The notes below the pieces were generated by a model that was not told the DNA's origin, did no database searches, and saw nothing but the letters and a program-made list of their open reading frames with translations. 64,000 bases of DNA from Algoriphagus sp. AGSA1. Lineage in GTDB: Bacteria > Bacteroidota > Bacteroidia > Cytophagales > Cyclobacteriaceae. Position 1 is the first letter of the stretch; each line of letters begins with the position of its first letter. The translations under genes were made by a program, and so were the position numbers. The DNA lies in the NCBI RefSeq assembly GCF_021390545.1, contig NZ_JAJUWR010000013.1:114102-178101 (forward strand), read 5' to 3'. Below are positions 9,487 to 17,273 of the stretch, one piece after another.

Positions 9487-10314
9487 ATGAAAAGATCTCA
9501 GCTCATACTTATTGCAATAGGGATCATGGCAGTCGCAGGATTGTATGCCCTTCCGAGTGTGGTCGTGGATAATGACAGCAAGGCAGATTCAGTTTCTCAG
9601 GAAAATGAATCTTCTTCTACTTCATCCACAGATCCTGTAGCAATGCATGAGGCTGAGTTAAGTTCTGATGAAAGGCTACAGATAAATACGCTGAAGCTGC
9701 AGATTTCTGAAAATTCCTCTGGGGATGAGTTTAAATATTCCACAGAAGAAATAGCCGGGATCTATCAGAAACTTGGGAAGTACGATAGTGCAGGATATTA
9801 TTTAAGTCTGGCAGCAGACCAGTTGGCAGACATAGGGTTAGCGGAAAAAGCCGGAAATGCATTTTACGAAGCGTTCAGCTTTGCCTTGGATCCTGAAAAA
9901 GTATCCTATACTGCCGAGCGGACCCGAAAGTATTTAAACAAGGTGTTGGAGAGCGATCCCACCCGTTTGGACTTGAAAACCAAGGTAGCGATGACTTATG
10001 TGTCCTCGTCCAACCCAATGCAGGGAATCACGATGCTAAGGGAAATCTTAGAGCAGGATCCGCAAAATGAAGACGGGTTGTTCAACATGGGCGTGCTATC
10101 CATGCAATCAGGTCAGTACAAAAGAGCAGTTGAGCGATTTGAAGAATTGGTCCAATATCACCCGGACAATCTTCAGGGTCAGTTCTATCTGGCAGTGAGC
10201 TATTTCGAGTCCAAACAAAAGAACAAAGCGAAAGCCCAGTTTGAGAAAGTAAAATCGATGACCGAGGATGAAATGATCCTAGGAAGTATCGAAAGCTATC
10301 TCGACAAGCTATAA
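9487..10314 (+). CDS. Membrane-anchored TPR repeat protein
   Basis: Protein of 275 residues with one N-terminal hydrophobic segment (residues 5-25), then a Ser/Glu-rich linker. Helical repeats of the TPR type fill the rest, clearest at about 190-260 (EDGLFNMGVLSMQSGQYKRA, then NLQGQFYLAVSYFESKQKNK). It probably sits in the inner membrane with its repeats in the periplasm, as a protein-binding scaffold. The specific partner is unknown. It lies between HU and the RNase E/G gene, so it may be co-transcribed with them, but nothing in the sequence gives it an RNA-related role. Confidence 0.8.
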   Translation: MKRSQLILIAIGIMAVAGLYALPSVVVDNDSKADSVSQENESSSTSSTDPVAMHEAELSSDERLQINTLKLQISENSSGDEFKYSTEEIAGIYQKLGKYDSAGYYLSLAADQLADIGLAEKAGNAFYEAFSFALDPEKVSYTAERTRKYLNKVLESDPTRLDLKTKVAMTYVSSSNPMQGITMLREILEQDPQNEDGLFNMGVLSMQSGQYKRAVERFEELVQYHPDNLQGQFYLAVSYFESKQKNKAKAQFEKVKSMTEDEMILGSIESYLDKL

Positions 10315-10345
10315 ATTATTTGTAACACTACTAAATCCAAAGACT

Positions 10346-10435
10346 ATGCCTTGCGGAAAGAAAAGAAAAAGACATAAGATCGCTACGCACAAGCGTAAGA
10401 AGAGACTAAGAAAAAACAGACATAAGAAGAAGTAA
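10346..10435 (+). CDS. 29-residue Lys/Arg-rich protein, COX24/DUF1713-like
   Basis: ATG to TAA encodes 29 residues, more than half Lys, Arg or His (MPCGKKRKRHKIATHKRKKR, then LRKNRHKKK). The RHKIATHKRKKRLRKNRHKK core resembles the C-terminal COX24 (DUF1713) motif of the mitochondrial small-subunit protein mS38, and comparable tiny proteins are annotated in Bacteroidota genomes. A ribosome-associated or rRNA-binding role is inferred from composition and that resemblance. It lies 31 bases after the TPR gene and 57 bases before the RNase E/G gene, consistent with an RNA-metabolism setting. Confidence 0.8.
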   Translation: MPCGKKRKRHKIATHKRKKRLRKNRHKKK

Positions 10436-10492
10436 TACACTTCTTCTTATAGTCATTTGAGTACAACGTTCATTTACATATAAGACGAGATT

Positions 10493-12064
10493 TTGAGTAC
10501 GGAATTGTTAATCGATTCTGCTCAAAACGGAAGTCGAATTGCCCTCCTTCAAGATAAGAGCCTGGTTGAGTTGCATTCCGAGGGAATGGACAACCAGTTC
10601 AAGGTTGGGGATATTTATCTCGGTACGGTCCGCAAAATCGTCAATGGGCTCAATGCAGCCTTCATTGACGTAGGTTATGAGAAAGACGCCTTTCTTCACT
10701 ACCAGGATCTCGGGGCAAACTTCAACAGCCTGACGAAGTTCACCAAAATGGTGCGCAACAACAACTATGGCAATTACAATCTGAAGGGTTTTGAAAACGA
10801 ACCTGAAATCGACAAGATCGGAAAAATCTCCGGCCCACTGTCCAAAAATCAACAGATTTTAGTTCAGGTCGTCAAAGAGCCCATCTCCACGAAGGGGCCG
10901 CGACTATCCTGTGAGCTCTCTCTGCCAGGTCGCTACCTGGTGTTGGTACCTTTTTCGGATTCGGTCAACGTCTCCAAGAAGATCCGCAGCAACGAGGAAA
11001 GAAAACGTCTCTTAAGACTCATCAATTCTATCAAGCCTGCCAATTTCGGGGTTATAATCCGTACAGTGGCCGAAGGTCAGTCAGTCAGTGACTTAGATAA
11101 GGACCTTCGTAATCTTCTCAATAGCTGGGAAGAAGGAATGGGGAAATTGATGAAAGCCAAGAGCCGAGACAAAATCATCGGAGAGATGAGTATGGCCTCC
11201 TCACTAGTGAGAGACTTACTCAACGAATCATTCGACGCAATCACCGTAGAAGAAGAATCTACTTACGATCAGATCAGATCCTACATCAGGAATATAGCTC
11301 CTGAAAAAGAAAAAATTGTCAAGCTTTACAACGGTAAAGCTAAACTATTTGAAAGTTTTGGAATAGAAAAGCAGATCAAAAGCCTGTTTGGACAGACGGT
11401 CAGCCTTCCGCAGGGAGGGTATGTGATCATAGAGCACACAGAAGCCCTGCACGTCATTGACGTGAACAGTGGCAATAAGTCCAATCAGGAAAGTGACCAG
11501 GAATCCACAGCACTAAAAACAAATCTGGTCGCCGCCAAAGAAATCGGCAGGCAGCTTCGCCTCCGGGACATGGGGGGTATCATCGTGGTCGATTTTATCG
11601 ATATGAAGAAAGCCGACAACAAGAAGGCGATCTATGAGGCGATGAAGGATGAGCTGAGGTTTGACAGGTCAAAGCACACTGTTTTGCCGCTGAGCAAATT
11701 TGGGCTCATGCAGATCACTAGGCAGCGGGTAAGGCCTGAGGTCAATATAGTGACCAAAGAAACCTGTCCCGCATGTAATGGCACCGGCAAAATCCAGGCT
11801 TCTATCCTGATTGCCGACAAGTTGGAGAAGGACGTGGAGCATATTGCTACTATCCAGAACGTGAGCAAAATACAAATTGGGCTGCATCCCTATCTGCACG
11901 CATACTTCACTACAGGCATTATCAGCCGAAGGGTGAAGTGGTTTTTCAAGTATAACAAGTGGATAAAACTGATCAAAGATTCTTCCCTACCCGTGACGGA
12001 ATACAGATTCTTAGATGAATCTGGAGAGGAAATCGAACTACAAGTAAAAAGCGAGACTGAATAG
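10493..12064 (+). CDS. rng: Ribonuclease E/G family protein
   Basis: Endoribonuclease for RNA processing and decay, 523 residues, the short RNase G-like type without an RNase E scaffold tail. An S1 domain starts near residue 39 (YLGTVRKIVNGLNAAFIDVG) and has an Asn-rich insertion near 75-105. The catalytic metal ligands are Asp323 (VIDVNSGNKS) and Asp367 (IIVVDFIDMK). The zinc link is CPACNGTGK (C425, C428). The start is TTG at 10493, chosen because STELLIDSAQNGSRIALLQD matches the family N-terminus and no suitable ATG exists. The stop codon lies inside the terminator hairpin. Confidence 0.94.
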   Translation: MSTELLIDSAQNGSRIALLQDKSLVELHSEGMDNQFKVGDIYLGTVRKIVNGLNAAFIDVGYEKDAFLHYQDLGANFNSLTKFTKMVRNNNYGNYNLKGFENEPEIDKIGKISGPLSKNQQILVQVVKEPISTKGPRLSCELSLPGRYLVLVPFSDSVNVSKKIRSNEERKRLLRLINSIKPANFGVIIRTVAEGQSVSDLDKDLRNLLNSWEEGMGKLMKAKSRDKIIGEMSMASSLVRDLLNESFDAITVEEESTYDQIRSYIRNIAPEKEKIVKLYNGKAKLFESFGIEKQIKSLFGQTVSLPQGGYVIIEHTEALHVIDVNSGNKSNQESDQESTALKTNLVAAKEIGRQLRLRDMGGIIVVDFIDMKKADNKKAIYEAMKDELRFDRSKHTVLPLSKFGLMQITRQRVRPEVNIVTKETCPACNGTGKIQASILIADKLEKDVEHIATIQNVSKIQIGLHPYLHAYFTTGIISRRVKWFFKYNKWIKLIKDSSLPVTEYRFLDESGEEIELQVKSETE

Positions 12065-12077
12065 TCTCGCTTTTTTT
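12046..12077 (+). terminator. Rho-independent terminator containing the RNase E/G stop codon
   Basis: AAAAAGCGAGACT, loop GAAT, AGTCTCGC, then seven T. The eight-pair stem is perfect and the TAG stop at 12062-12064 lies in the loop and 3' arm. The last codons of the gene therefore form the 5' arm. Confidence 0.92.
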
Positions 12078-12083
12078 ATGGGA

Positions 12084-12125
12084 TTTTTTAGCCACAAAGT
12101 CTGCGAAGAAAGCGCAAAGTGCACA
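12084..12125 (-). repeat. Dispersed 'CTTTGTGGCTAA' repeat, copy 1
   Basis: Read on the minus strand it contains GCACTTTGCGCTTTCTTCGC followed by AGACTTTGTGGCTAA. It resembles 63943-63978 on the plus strand (CAACACTTTCTTTACGAAAC, then TTTGTGGTTAA). Both sit beside terminators in gene-free DNA. Similar short repeats are common in Bacteroidota genomes; the function is unknown. Confidence 0.5.
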
Positions 12126-12143
12126 GTTCTGACTCTTGGTTGA

Positions 12144-12208
12144 ATTATTTGGCTCGGTTCAAGTCTTTCGACTTGAACCAAAATAATGCAGTCTCCGGAC
12201 TGCTTTTT
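12144..12208 (+). ncRNA. Tandem hairpins ending in a second terminator (candidate small RNA or REP-like element)
   Basis: Two hairpins follow each other. GGTTCAAGTC (12156-12165), loop TTTC, GACTTGAACC (12170-12179) is a perfect 10-bp stem, flanked by ATTATTT / AAATAAT that can extend it. Then GCAGTC (12188-12193), loop TCCG, GACTGC (12198-12203) and five T form a stable UNCG-loop terminator. Since the RNase E/G transcript already ends at 12077, this could be the 3' end of a separate small RNA, or a REP-type repeat. No promoter was identified with confidence. Confidence 0.45.
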
Positions 12209-12293
12209 CATTCCAAATCCATTCGCTAATCCAGTAAGCAAAGACTTAACAGCTGACTATTTTTTTCATAAAGGTTCTTGAAATACCACTATT

Positions 12294-13411
12294 CTAATCT
12301 AATGAATTGATTTTAGAAAAATCAATCACCGCAAAGACAGTGACATCGTCTGTTGTTAGAGAATAAAGACTGAGTGCATAGCCCTTCGGTGTGTTGAACC
12401 CATACATCCCCAATTCCTCTCGGTTAAATTCTAGTTCTGCCTCCGGCTTCAACTTTTCATCAAAGACCAACAAACGATTTCTCTCTTGTTCCATATTTTC
12501 CTTTGTTGGCCCCTTCACTCTTACCCATCTCAGGATTTTTTCAGTCTGGGTATCAAAATCAAGCCCCATGTACTTACTGCTTTCATGATTTGGTTGGAAG
12601 ACTGTATATTCTCCACTGGGAACAGTGGTTCCTTTTTTAAACACCAGTGATTCTGTCGTCCCTGCCCATTTCCAGGTTTGTTTTCTATTTTTCACTATGG
12701 CTATTGAATCTGATATTGCAAAACTAATCAGGTGTTCATCGTTTGCTGGAATATAGAGGTGGCTAAAAAGACCCAATTGGTCATCATCAGTATATTCTGT
12801 GATGATTCTAGGATATAAGAAATTGAAATGTGAAAAGTCTTAGATTCAGTATTGAAGATCATTCCCCAGTTATCATAGTCTTCAAACCCCGCTTGAAAAA
12901 CAAAAGGAAAATCTACAAATAAGAGCTTATTTCCTGATCTTCGGATCCTGTTAAACCCCGCCATCGAATAGTTAGCATATTTTCTGGCCTCACTTATTTC
13001 GGGGAAATCCCATCTATTAAGTACTTTTCCATCAAAATCACATTCAATCAATTCCTTTTGCTGAGAGAGGAAATAGATAGTTTCCTCATCTATATAATTC
13101 CCTGTCACGAAAGAACCAATTCCATCAGGGACCTCTTTATCATATCGCTGTTTTTTCAATAGTTTTCCATCTGGGAAAGTGTACACAAGTAGCTGATGAT
13201 TTATAAAAGTAGCCAGTATCTGTCCTGAATCGGTTTCATAATAAGTGAAATGATCTTTCAAATTCTTGGTTAACGTATCTTTTTCCAAATGCAAAGTATC
13301 CACTATCAAATCCTTCAAATCGAGGACAGGTACTTCCTTTTGAGAATTAGGTGAACAAGAAATTCCAAGAAAACTCAGGGCCAAAGAACTCAATAGTGTA
13401 AGCTTTCTCAT
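12294..13411 (-). pseudogene. DUF4221-like lipoprotein, broken by a 2-nt frameshift
   Basis: Two overlapping reading frames make one protein of about 371 residues if two bases are removed. The N-terminal part begins MRKLTLLSSLALSFLGISC, a lipoprotein signal with Cys at the lipobox, and runs to about 12818. The C-terminal part continues in another frame (YPRIITEYTDDDQLGLFSHL). The break is at TTATATCC on the minus strand (about 12812-12818), where one AT unit appears to be extra. Length, lipobox and beta-propeller-like content fit the DUF4221 family of Bacteroidota outer lipoproteins, an assignment made from memory and of medium confidence. It may be a true pseudogene, phase variation in a short AT tract, or a sequencing error. 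Confidence 0.7.
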
Positions 13412-13465
13412 AAATAGAAAAGTTAGAATGTCTTGAAATTTAAACAATTCGTGGCAAACGAAAAC

Positions 13466-14683
13466 TTACCGCTTAATAAATTCAAACAGATCCCATTGAT
13501 CTATATTGATCAATTCCGCATTATTATCGACAAATCCATATTTCAATAATAACTTTTCTACCCGCAAGGTATGCGCTCCTTCTTCCAGATGTGAAATATC
13601 TATGCCTGCCTGATAAATTTTTTGCTTAGTCACACTGATTCTATGTTTTGACCAAGAAGCTATTGGTATCGGTTGGTCGTCAATGAAGACCCGATGAAGA
13701 TCAGCAGTCTCATGAAGAGGTACCCAATCCAAAGAATCCAACGCTACTCGAAAATCAGAATTGAGTTGCTCAATAATTTTTTCATCTCCCTCGTATCTTG
13801 CTATTCCCAACCTCAGATAATCATCTTCCAGTTCTTCTGTAGCTATAAAAGACCTTGGAAACCTGCTTTTTCCATCATGCTCAGCCTCGAAATGAAGATG
13901 TTTTGCTGGCCATTCTCTTTCCTTCTCTGCTATAGGTCTGTCATTTCTAAACATGGAAAAATCCTGTGTATCCGAAATAATAAGGGGGACAGCGAATATA
14001 AAAATCAGAATAGCATATACCACCGCTGTCCATTTTCCTAAATTACTTTGATAGATTGCTGAGATAGAACTTAGCATGCTTTGCGAATACCACACCTTGA
14101 ACCTGGTTTTTTTCTTACTCAGCAGTAGGAGTGAAAAAATGATAAGGCTTAACATGAAAATCAGATAGGCAATGAAAAAGTTAAGGTTAAACCAAACATA
14201 AAATCCAATCAATAGCCCTAGATAAACGGTAAAGGTGAGAAATACCAAAACCAAGGAAACTGGATAGGCAAAGGTAGTGCTACAGGTCTTTTCCAGCTTC
14301 AATACCATATCAGCGGGCTTTTGATAATTATAGTCTTGTGCCAGCTTGAATAAGTTTTTATTTATTACTCCTTTGGGGTATGCATAACTAAGTCCGAGAA
14401 GTCCAGCCCATACAAATCGTAGACACAAATGGACCACAAAGAAAATTTTGAACACAGAAACAATGGTCGTGAGATAAAACAATATCATCAGACTGGGAAG
14501 ATATTCAACCCCTATTTCTTGGATCAAATAAACAGAAAACTCATAGATCTTTGCCGGGAAGACAAACAAAAAAGCTAGCGTAATTCCGGAGATGATAACT
14601 TCCGGCTCCCAACTATTCCGCTGGAGATTTTCAAGCCAGGTGAGTTCTTCCTGTTTGCGTTTGTAATCTGTTTCTTTTTTCAT
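13466..14683 (-). CDS. Unknown polytopic membrane protein
   Basis: I do not recognise the family. It has 405 residues. Hydrophobic segments lie near 28-54, 63-103 (two passes), 138-188 (two to three passes) and 218-237, followed by a soluble C-terminal domain of about 165 residues. That domain has mixed charge and a beta-rich look (DLHRVFIDDQPIPIASWSKH), ending with LINIDQWDLFEFIKR. It lies 37 bases after the LytTR regulator gene and 54 bases before the broken DUF4221-like gene, all on the minus strand, so it may be in their transcript or under the LytTR system. No catalytic motif was seen. Confidence 0.8.
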   Translation of the reverse strand: MKKETDYKRKQEELTWLENLQRNSWEPEVIISGITLAFLFVFPAKIYEFSVYLIQEIGVEYLPSLMILFYLTTIVSVFKIFFVVHLCLRFVWAGLLGLSYAYPKGVINKNLFKLAQDYNYQKPADMVLKLEKTCSTTFAYPVSLVLVFLTFTVYLGLLIGFYVWFNLNFFIAYLIFMLSLIIFSLLLLSKKKTRFKVWYSQSMLSSISAIYQSNLGKWTAVVYAILIFIFAVPLIISDTQDFSMFRNDRPIAEKEREWPAKHLHFEAEHDGKSRFPRSFIATEELEDDYLRLGIARYEGDEKIIEQLNSDFRVALDSLDWVPLHETADLHRVFIDDQPIPIASWSKHRISVTKQKIYQAGIDISHLEEGAHTLRVEKLLLKYGFVDNNAELINIDQWDLFEFIKR

Positions 14684-14720
14684 TACCTAAAAATTACACT
14701 GGATTTTCCAATAATCTAAA

Positions 14721-15473
14721 TTACTGATCCAACCAGGATTTAAAATCCGATACTTTCTCCCGGCTTATCAAAATATCCTGATCTGGACAATTCTTTAATT
14801 TCACTTTGAGCCGGCTGTTTGAATAAGCAAAAATCCCGTCGATGGATTTCATGCTGCACAGGAATTTTCTATTGATCCGGAAAAAATCCGCGGGATTTAC
14901 CTGAGCTTCTGTCTGTTCTAATGTATGATCGATCACATATTTTTTGCCCTCATATGTCTGTAAAAATGTCACTCTTTCTTCGCTATAAAAAAAAGAAATC
15001 TGATCGACTGGTACACTCTGGATCTTGTCTCCAAACTTCACTAAAAACCTGGATTTGTAGGAAGGGTTATTGTGAGAAAGCAGACTTTTTAGAACATCTA
15101 TTTCCAGCAACGAAGGAATCCGGTTGGCTTTATACTTATCCACAGCTCTAGCCAAATCCTTTGGGTCAATTGGCTTCAATAAATAATCAATTGCATTTAC
15201 CTGAAAGGCTTTTATGGCATATTGATCAAAGGCCGTAGTGAAAATAACCGGTGTGGATAAATGTACTTTCTCAAAAATCTCAAAGCTTATTCCATCGGCC
15301 AATAGAATATCGCAAAATATTAGATCTGGATGTGAATTAGTTGAAAGCCACTGAACAGATTTAGTGATGGAATCCAGATTTCCGAAAATTTGGGCAGCAG
15401 GATAATGAAGCTTGATTAGCTTTATAAGTAAGTTGGCGGCAGGTTTTTCATCTTCGATTATTAAAATTCTCAT
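14721..15473 (-). CDS. LytTR-family response regulator
   Basis: Response regulator of 250 residues. The receiver domain (1-120) has the phospho-acceptor Asp55 (LIFCDILLAD) and the KP signature (LLKPIDPKDL). The LytTR DNA-binding domain (about 145-250) ends with the typical FRINRKFLCSMKSIDGI region and ISREKVSDFKSWL. Its start overlaps the kinase gene stop by four bases, so the pair is co-translated. Likely targets are nearby envelope genes, by proximity only. Confidence 0.94.
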   Translation of the reverse strand: MRILIIEDEKPAANLLIKLIKLHYPAAQIFGNLDSITKSVQWLSTNSHPDLIFCDILLADGISFEIFEKVHLSTPVIFTTAFDQYAIKAFQVNAIDYLLKPIDPKDLARAVDKYKANRIPSLLEIDVLKSLLSHNNPSYKSRFLVKFGDKIQSVPVDQISFFYSEERVTFLQTYEGKKYVIDHTLEQTEAQVNPADFFRINRKFLCSMKSIDGIFAYSNSRLKVKLKNCPDQDILISREKVSDFKSWLDQ

Positions 15474-16543
15474 GTGGATAACTCTAAGATTGGAAGTTTG
15501 ACCAAAAATTCATCCTCCGTTTGGATGACATCTATTTCTCGGTCAGAAAGCAGTTGATATCTCATTTTTATATTTTGTAAACCTACACCTGTTGAGGGCT
15601 CATTTTGACTTGATCTTGGCTGAAAAGTATTACTGATCCATAGATCATCCTTCTTTTTGAAAATGTGGATAAATAGAGGTTTCTCTTCACTTATAATATT
15701 GTGTTTTATGGCGTTTTCCAAGAGCAATTGAAGTGATAAGGGAGGGATCATACCAGTTTTCACTTTGATGTCAACTGAAAACTGGAGGCTTTCCTCAAAT
15801 CTGATTTTTTGAAGTTCTAGGTAGTTGGTGGCAAAATCAACTTCTCTTTCCAGTTCAATTACTTCTTCTTTTTGGGCTTCTAGAACGTACCGATAAATGC
15901 GGGAAAGCTTTTGGATAAATTCGGCGGATTTATCAGCATCTTCATAAACCAGATTTGAAAGGAGATTCAGGGAATTAAATAGAAAATGTGGGTTGAGTTG
16001 ATCCTTGAGGGATTGGTATTGGCTTGCCAATTTTTCGTTGCGTAATATCTCTGCCTCCAGTGCGGATTTTCTCCATTCCCCTAACCATGACCAAGTAGTG
16101 AAAATCGCCATAAAGATCAGTGCCACCGTCATGGGCATTTTGGTATATACAGCAATATTCTTCCATGGAATATTGTCTGCTGTGAACTGGCCGTCGATCC
16201 AAGCATATAAGAATATCACTAAAAATGAAGCTACAAACGCATATGCCATATACAAGCTCACCGTAAGCAACAAGCGCTGAAAAGGCCGATCAACCCAAGA
16301 GATTCGCTGGTCTATGAGATCTTCCACCCGGCTACCTCCATAACTCAAGACCATAGAAATGAAAAATGAAAATAAGTACTCTGGAAATAGGTCGTTTAAT
16401 CCCTCTATACTCAAAAAGCAGGAAGGGCAGAAAAAAATCATTAGGATGGTCGCAATTACAAAATTGATCAACAAAAAACTAGGCAATCTATACCATATTG
16501 CCTTTTTGGATTTATTGTTGTTCTTCTTTGGGTTTAATGCCAT
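15470..16543 (-). CDS. LytS/YehU-type sensor histidine kinase
   Basis: Membrane sensor kinase of 357 residues. Four transmembrane segments lie near residues 20-44, 56-72, 88-114 and 130-153. The His_kinase domain has the phospho-acceptor His186 in LNPHFLFNSLNLL, and the ATP-binding domain has LLENAIKHN and TGVGLQNIKMR. There is no large periplasmic sensor, so the stimulus is probably sensed in or at the membrane. It is translated ahead of its LytTR partner with a four-base overlap. Confidence 0.94.
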   Translation of the reverse strand: MALNPKKNNNKSKKAIWYRLPSFLLINFVIATILMIFFCPSCFLSIEGLNDLFPEYLFSFFISMVLSYGGSRVEDLIDQRISWVDRPFQRLLLTVSLYMAYAFVASFLVIFLYAWIDGQFTADNIPWKNIAVYTKMPMTVALIFMAIFTTWSWLGEWRKSALEAEILRNEKLASQYQSLKDQLNPHFLFNSLNLLSNLVYEDADKSAEFIQKLSRIYRYVLEAQKEEVIELEREVDFATNYLELQKIRFEESLQFSVDIKVKTGMIPPLSLQLLLENAIKHNIISEEKPLFIHIFKKKDDLWISNTFQPRSSQNEPSTGVGLQNIKMRYQLLSDREIDVIQTEDEFLVKLPILELST

Positions 16544-16617
16544 GGACGGAAATTACTCAAAAAAGAATTCCATTCTCCTACGCTAGTGAAGAATAGAATT
16601 CTTGAACTGACGGTATA

Positions 16618-17268
16618 TTAATGACATTCTGCGGCGACTTCTTCAGCCTGCGACTTTCCCCATGTAGGGAGAATGTAGTCTTCAGTAGTTTTTGCCTCTT
16701 CTTTTTTGAAAAGATCGAGACCCATTCTGGCCATTCCACAGGCTTTTTCCGATCCGGAGCCGAAGAATTTGGCCATTCCCAATTCCATTTGAGCCATCAA
16801 TGTGACAGCGCGGGGATTTTCGCGATCCTGATTGATTGCTTTTCCGAAAAGCTGCATGGCCTTTGGGCTGAGTTCCTGGCCACGGGAAGCAGGATCTACA
16901 CTGAGTTTTCCCATAATGGCGAATCCATGAAGGGCAGTGATTTCTGAATTATCAGGTTTCAGTTGATTTGCTTTGTTGATAAGCTCCATGGCTTGGTCAA
17001 AGTACTGATCCTTATCCACGTCAAACCTAAATGCGGACATTATCTGATTGTATGCGGCGTAGTACAGAGGAAGCCATTCATCACTTTTGGCATCCGAAAT
17101 ACGTAGAAAACCATTGGTTACCTCTTTAGATGATTCTAAATCCGGGATTGAATTCATTGCTTTAATTTGCTTTTGCATGGCGGCTTCATAAGCTGGATCA
17201 TTTGCAGAGGCAATGGTGATCCACATAAAAATCGCTGCGAGAGTAAGGATAGATTTTTTCATGATCAT
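16618..17268 (-). CDS. Secreted repeat-like (TPR-type) protein coupled to the TonB receptor
   Basis: Secreted protein of 216 residues with an N-terminal signal peptide (MKKSILTLAAIFMWITIASA; an ATG two codons upstream is the other start). The remainder is helical with TPR-like spacing, for example YFDQAMELINKANQLKPDN and MQLFGKAINQDRENPRAV. The start lies five bases after the stop codon of the TonB-dependent receptor, so the two are one operon and the protein probably helps that receptor in the periplasm. The family is not one I can name. Confidence 0.8.
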   Translation of the reverse strand: MIMKKSILTLAAIFMWITIASANDPAYEAAMQKQIKAMNSIPDLESSKEVTNGFLRISDAKSDEWLPLYYAAYNQIMSAFRFDVDKDQYFDQAMELINKANQLKPDNSEITALHGFAIMGKLSVDPASRGQELSPKAMQLFGKAINQDRENPRAVTLMAQMELGMAKFFGSGSEKACGMARMGLDLFKKEEAKTTEDYILPTWGKSQAEEVAAECH

Positions 17269-17273
17269 AGATT

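Noticed and set aside
12294..13447. Two separate genes in the DUF4221-like region
   Set aside because: The two frames join into a single family-length protein if two bases are removed; the second frame has no start signal of its own that fits the protein fold.
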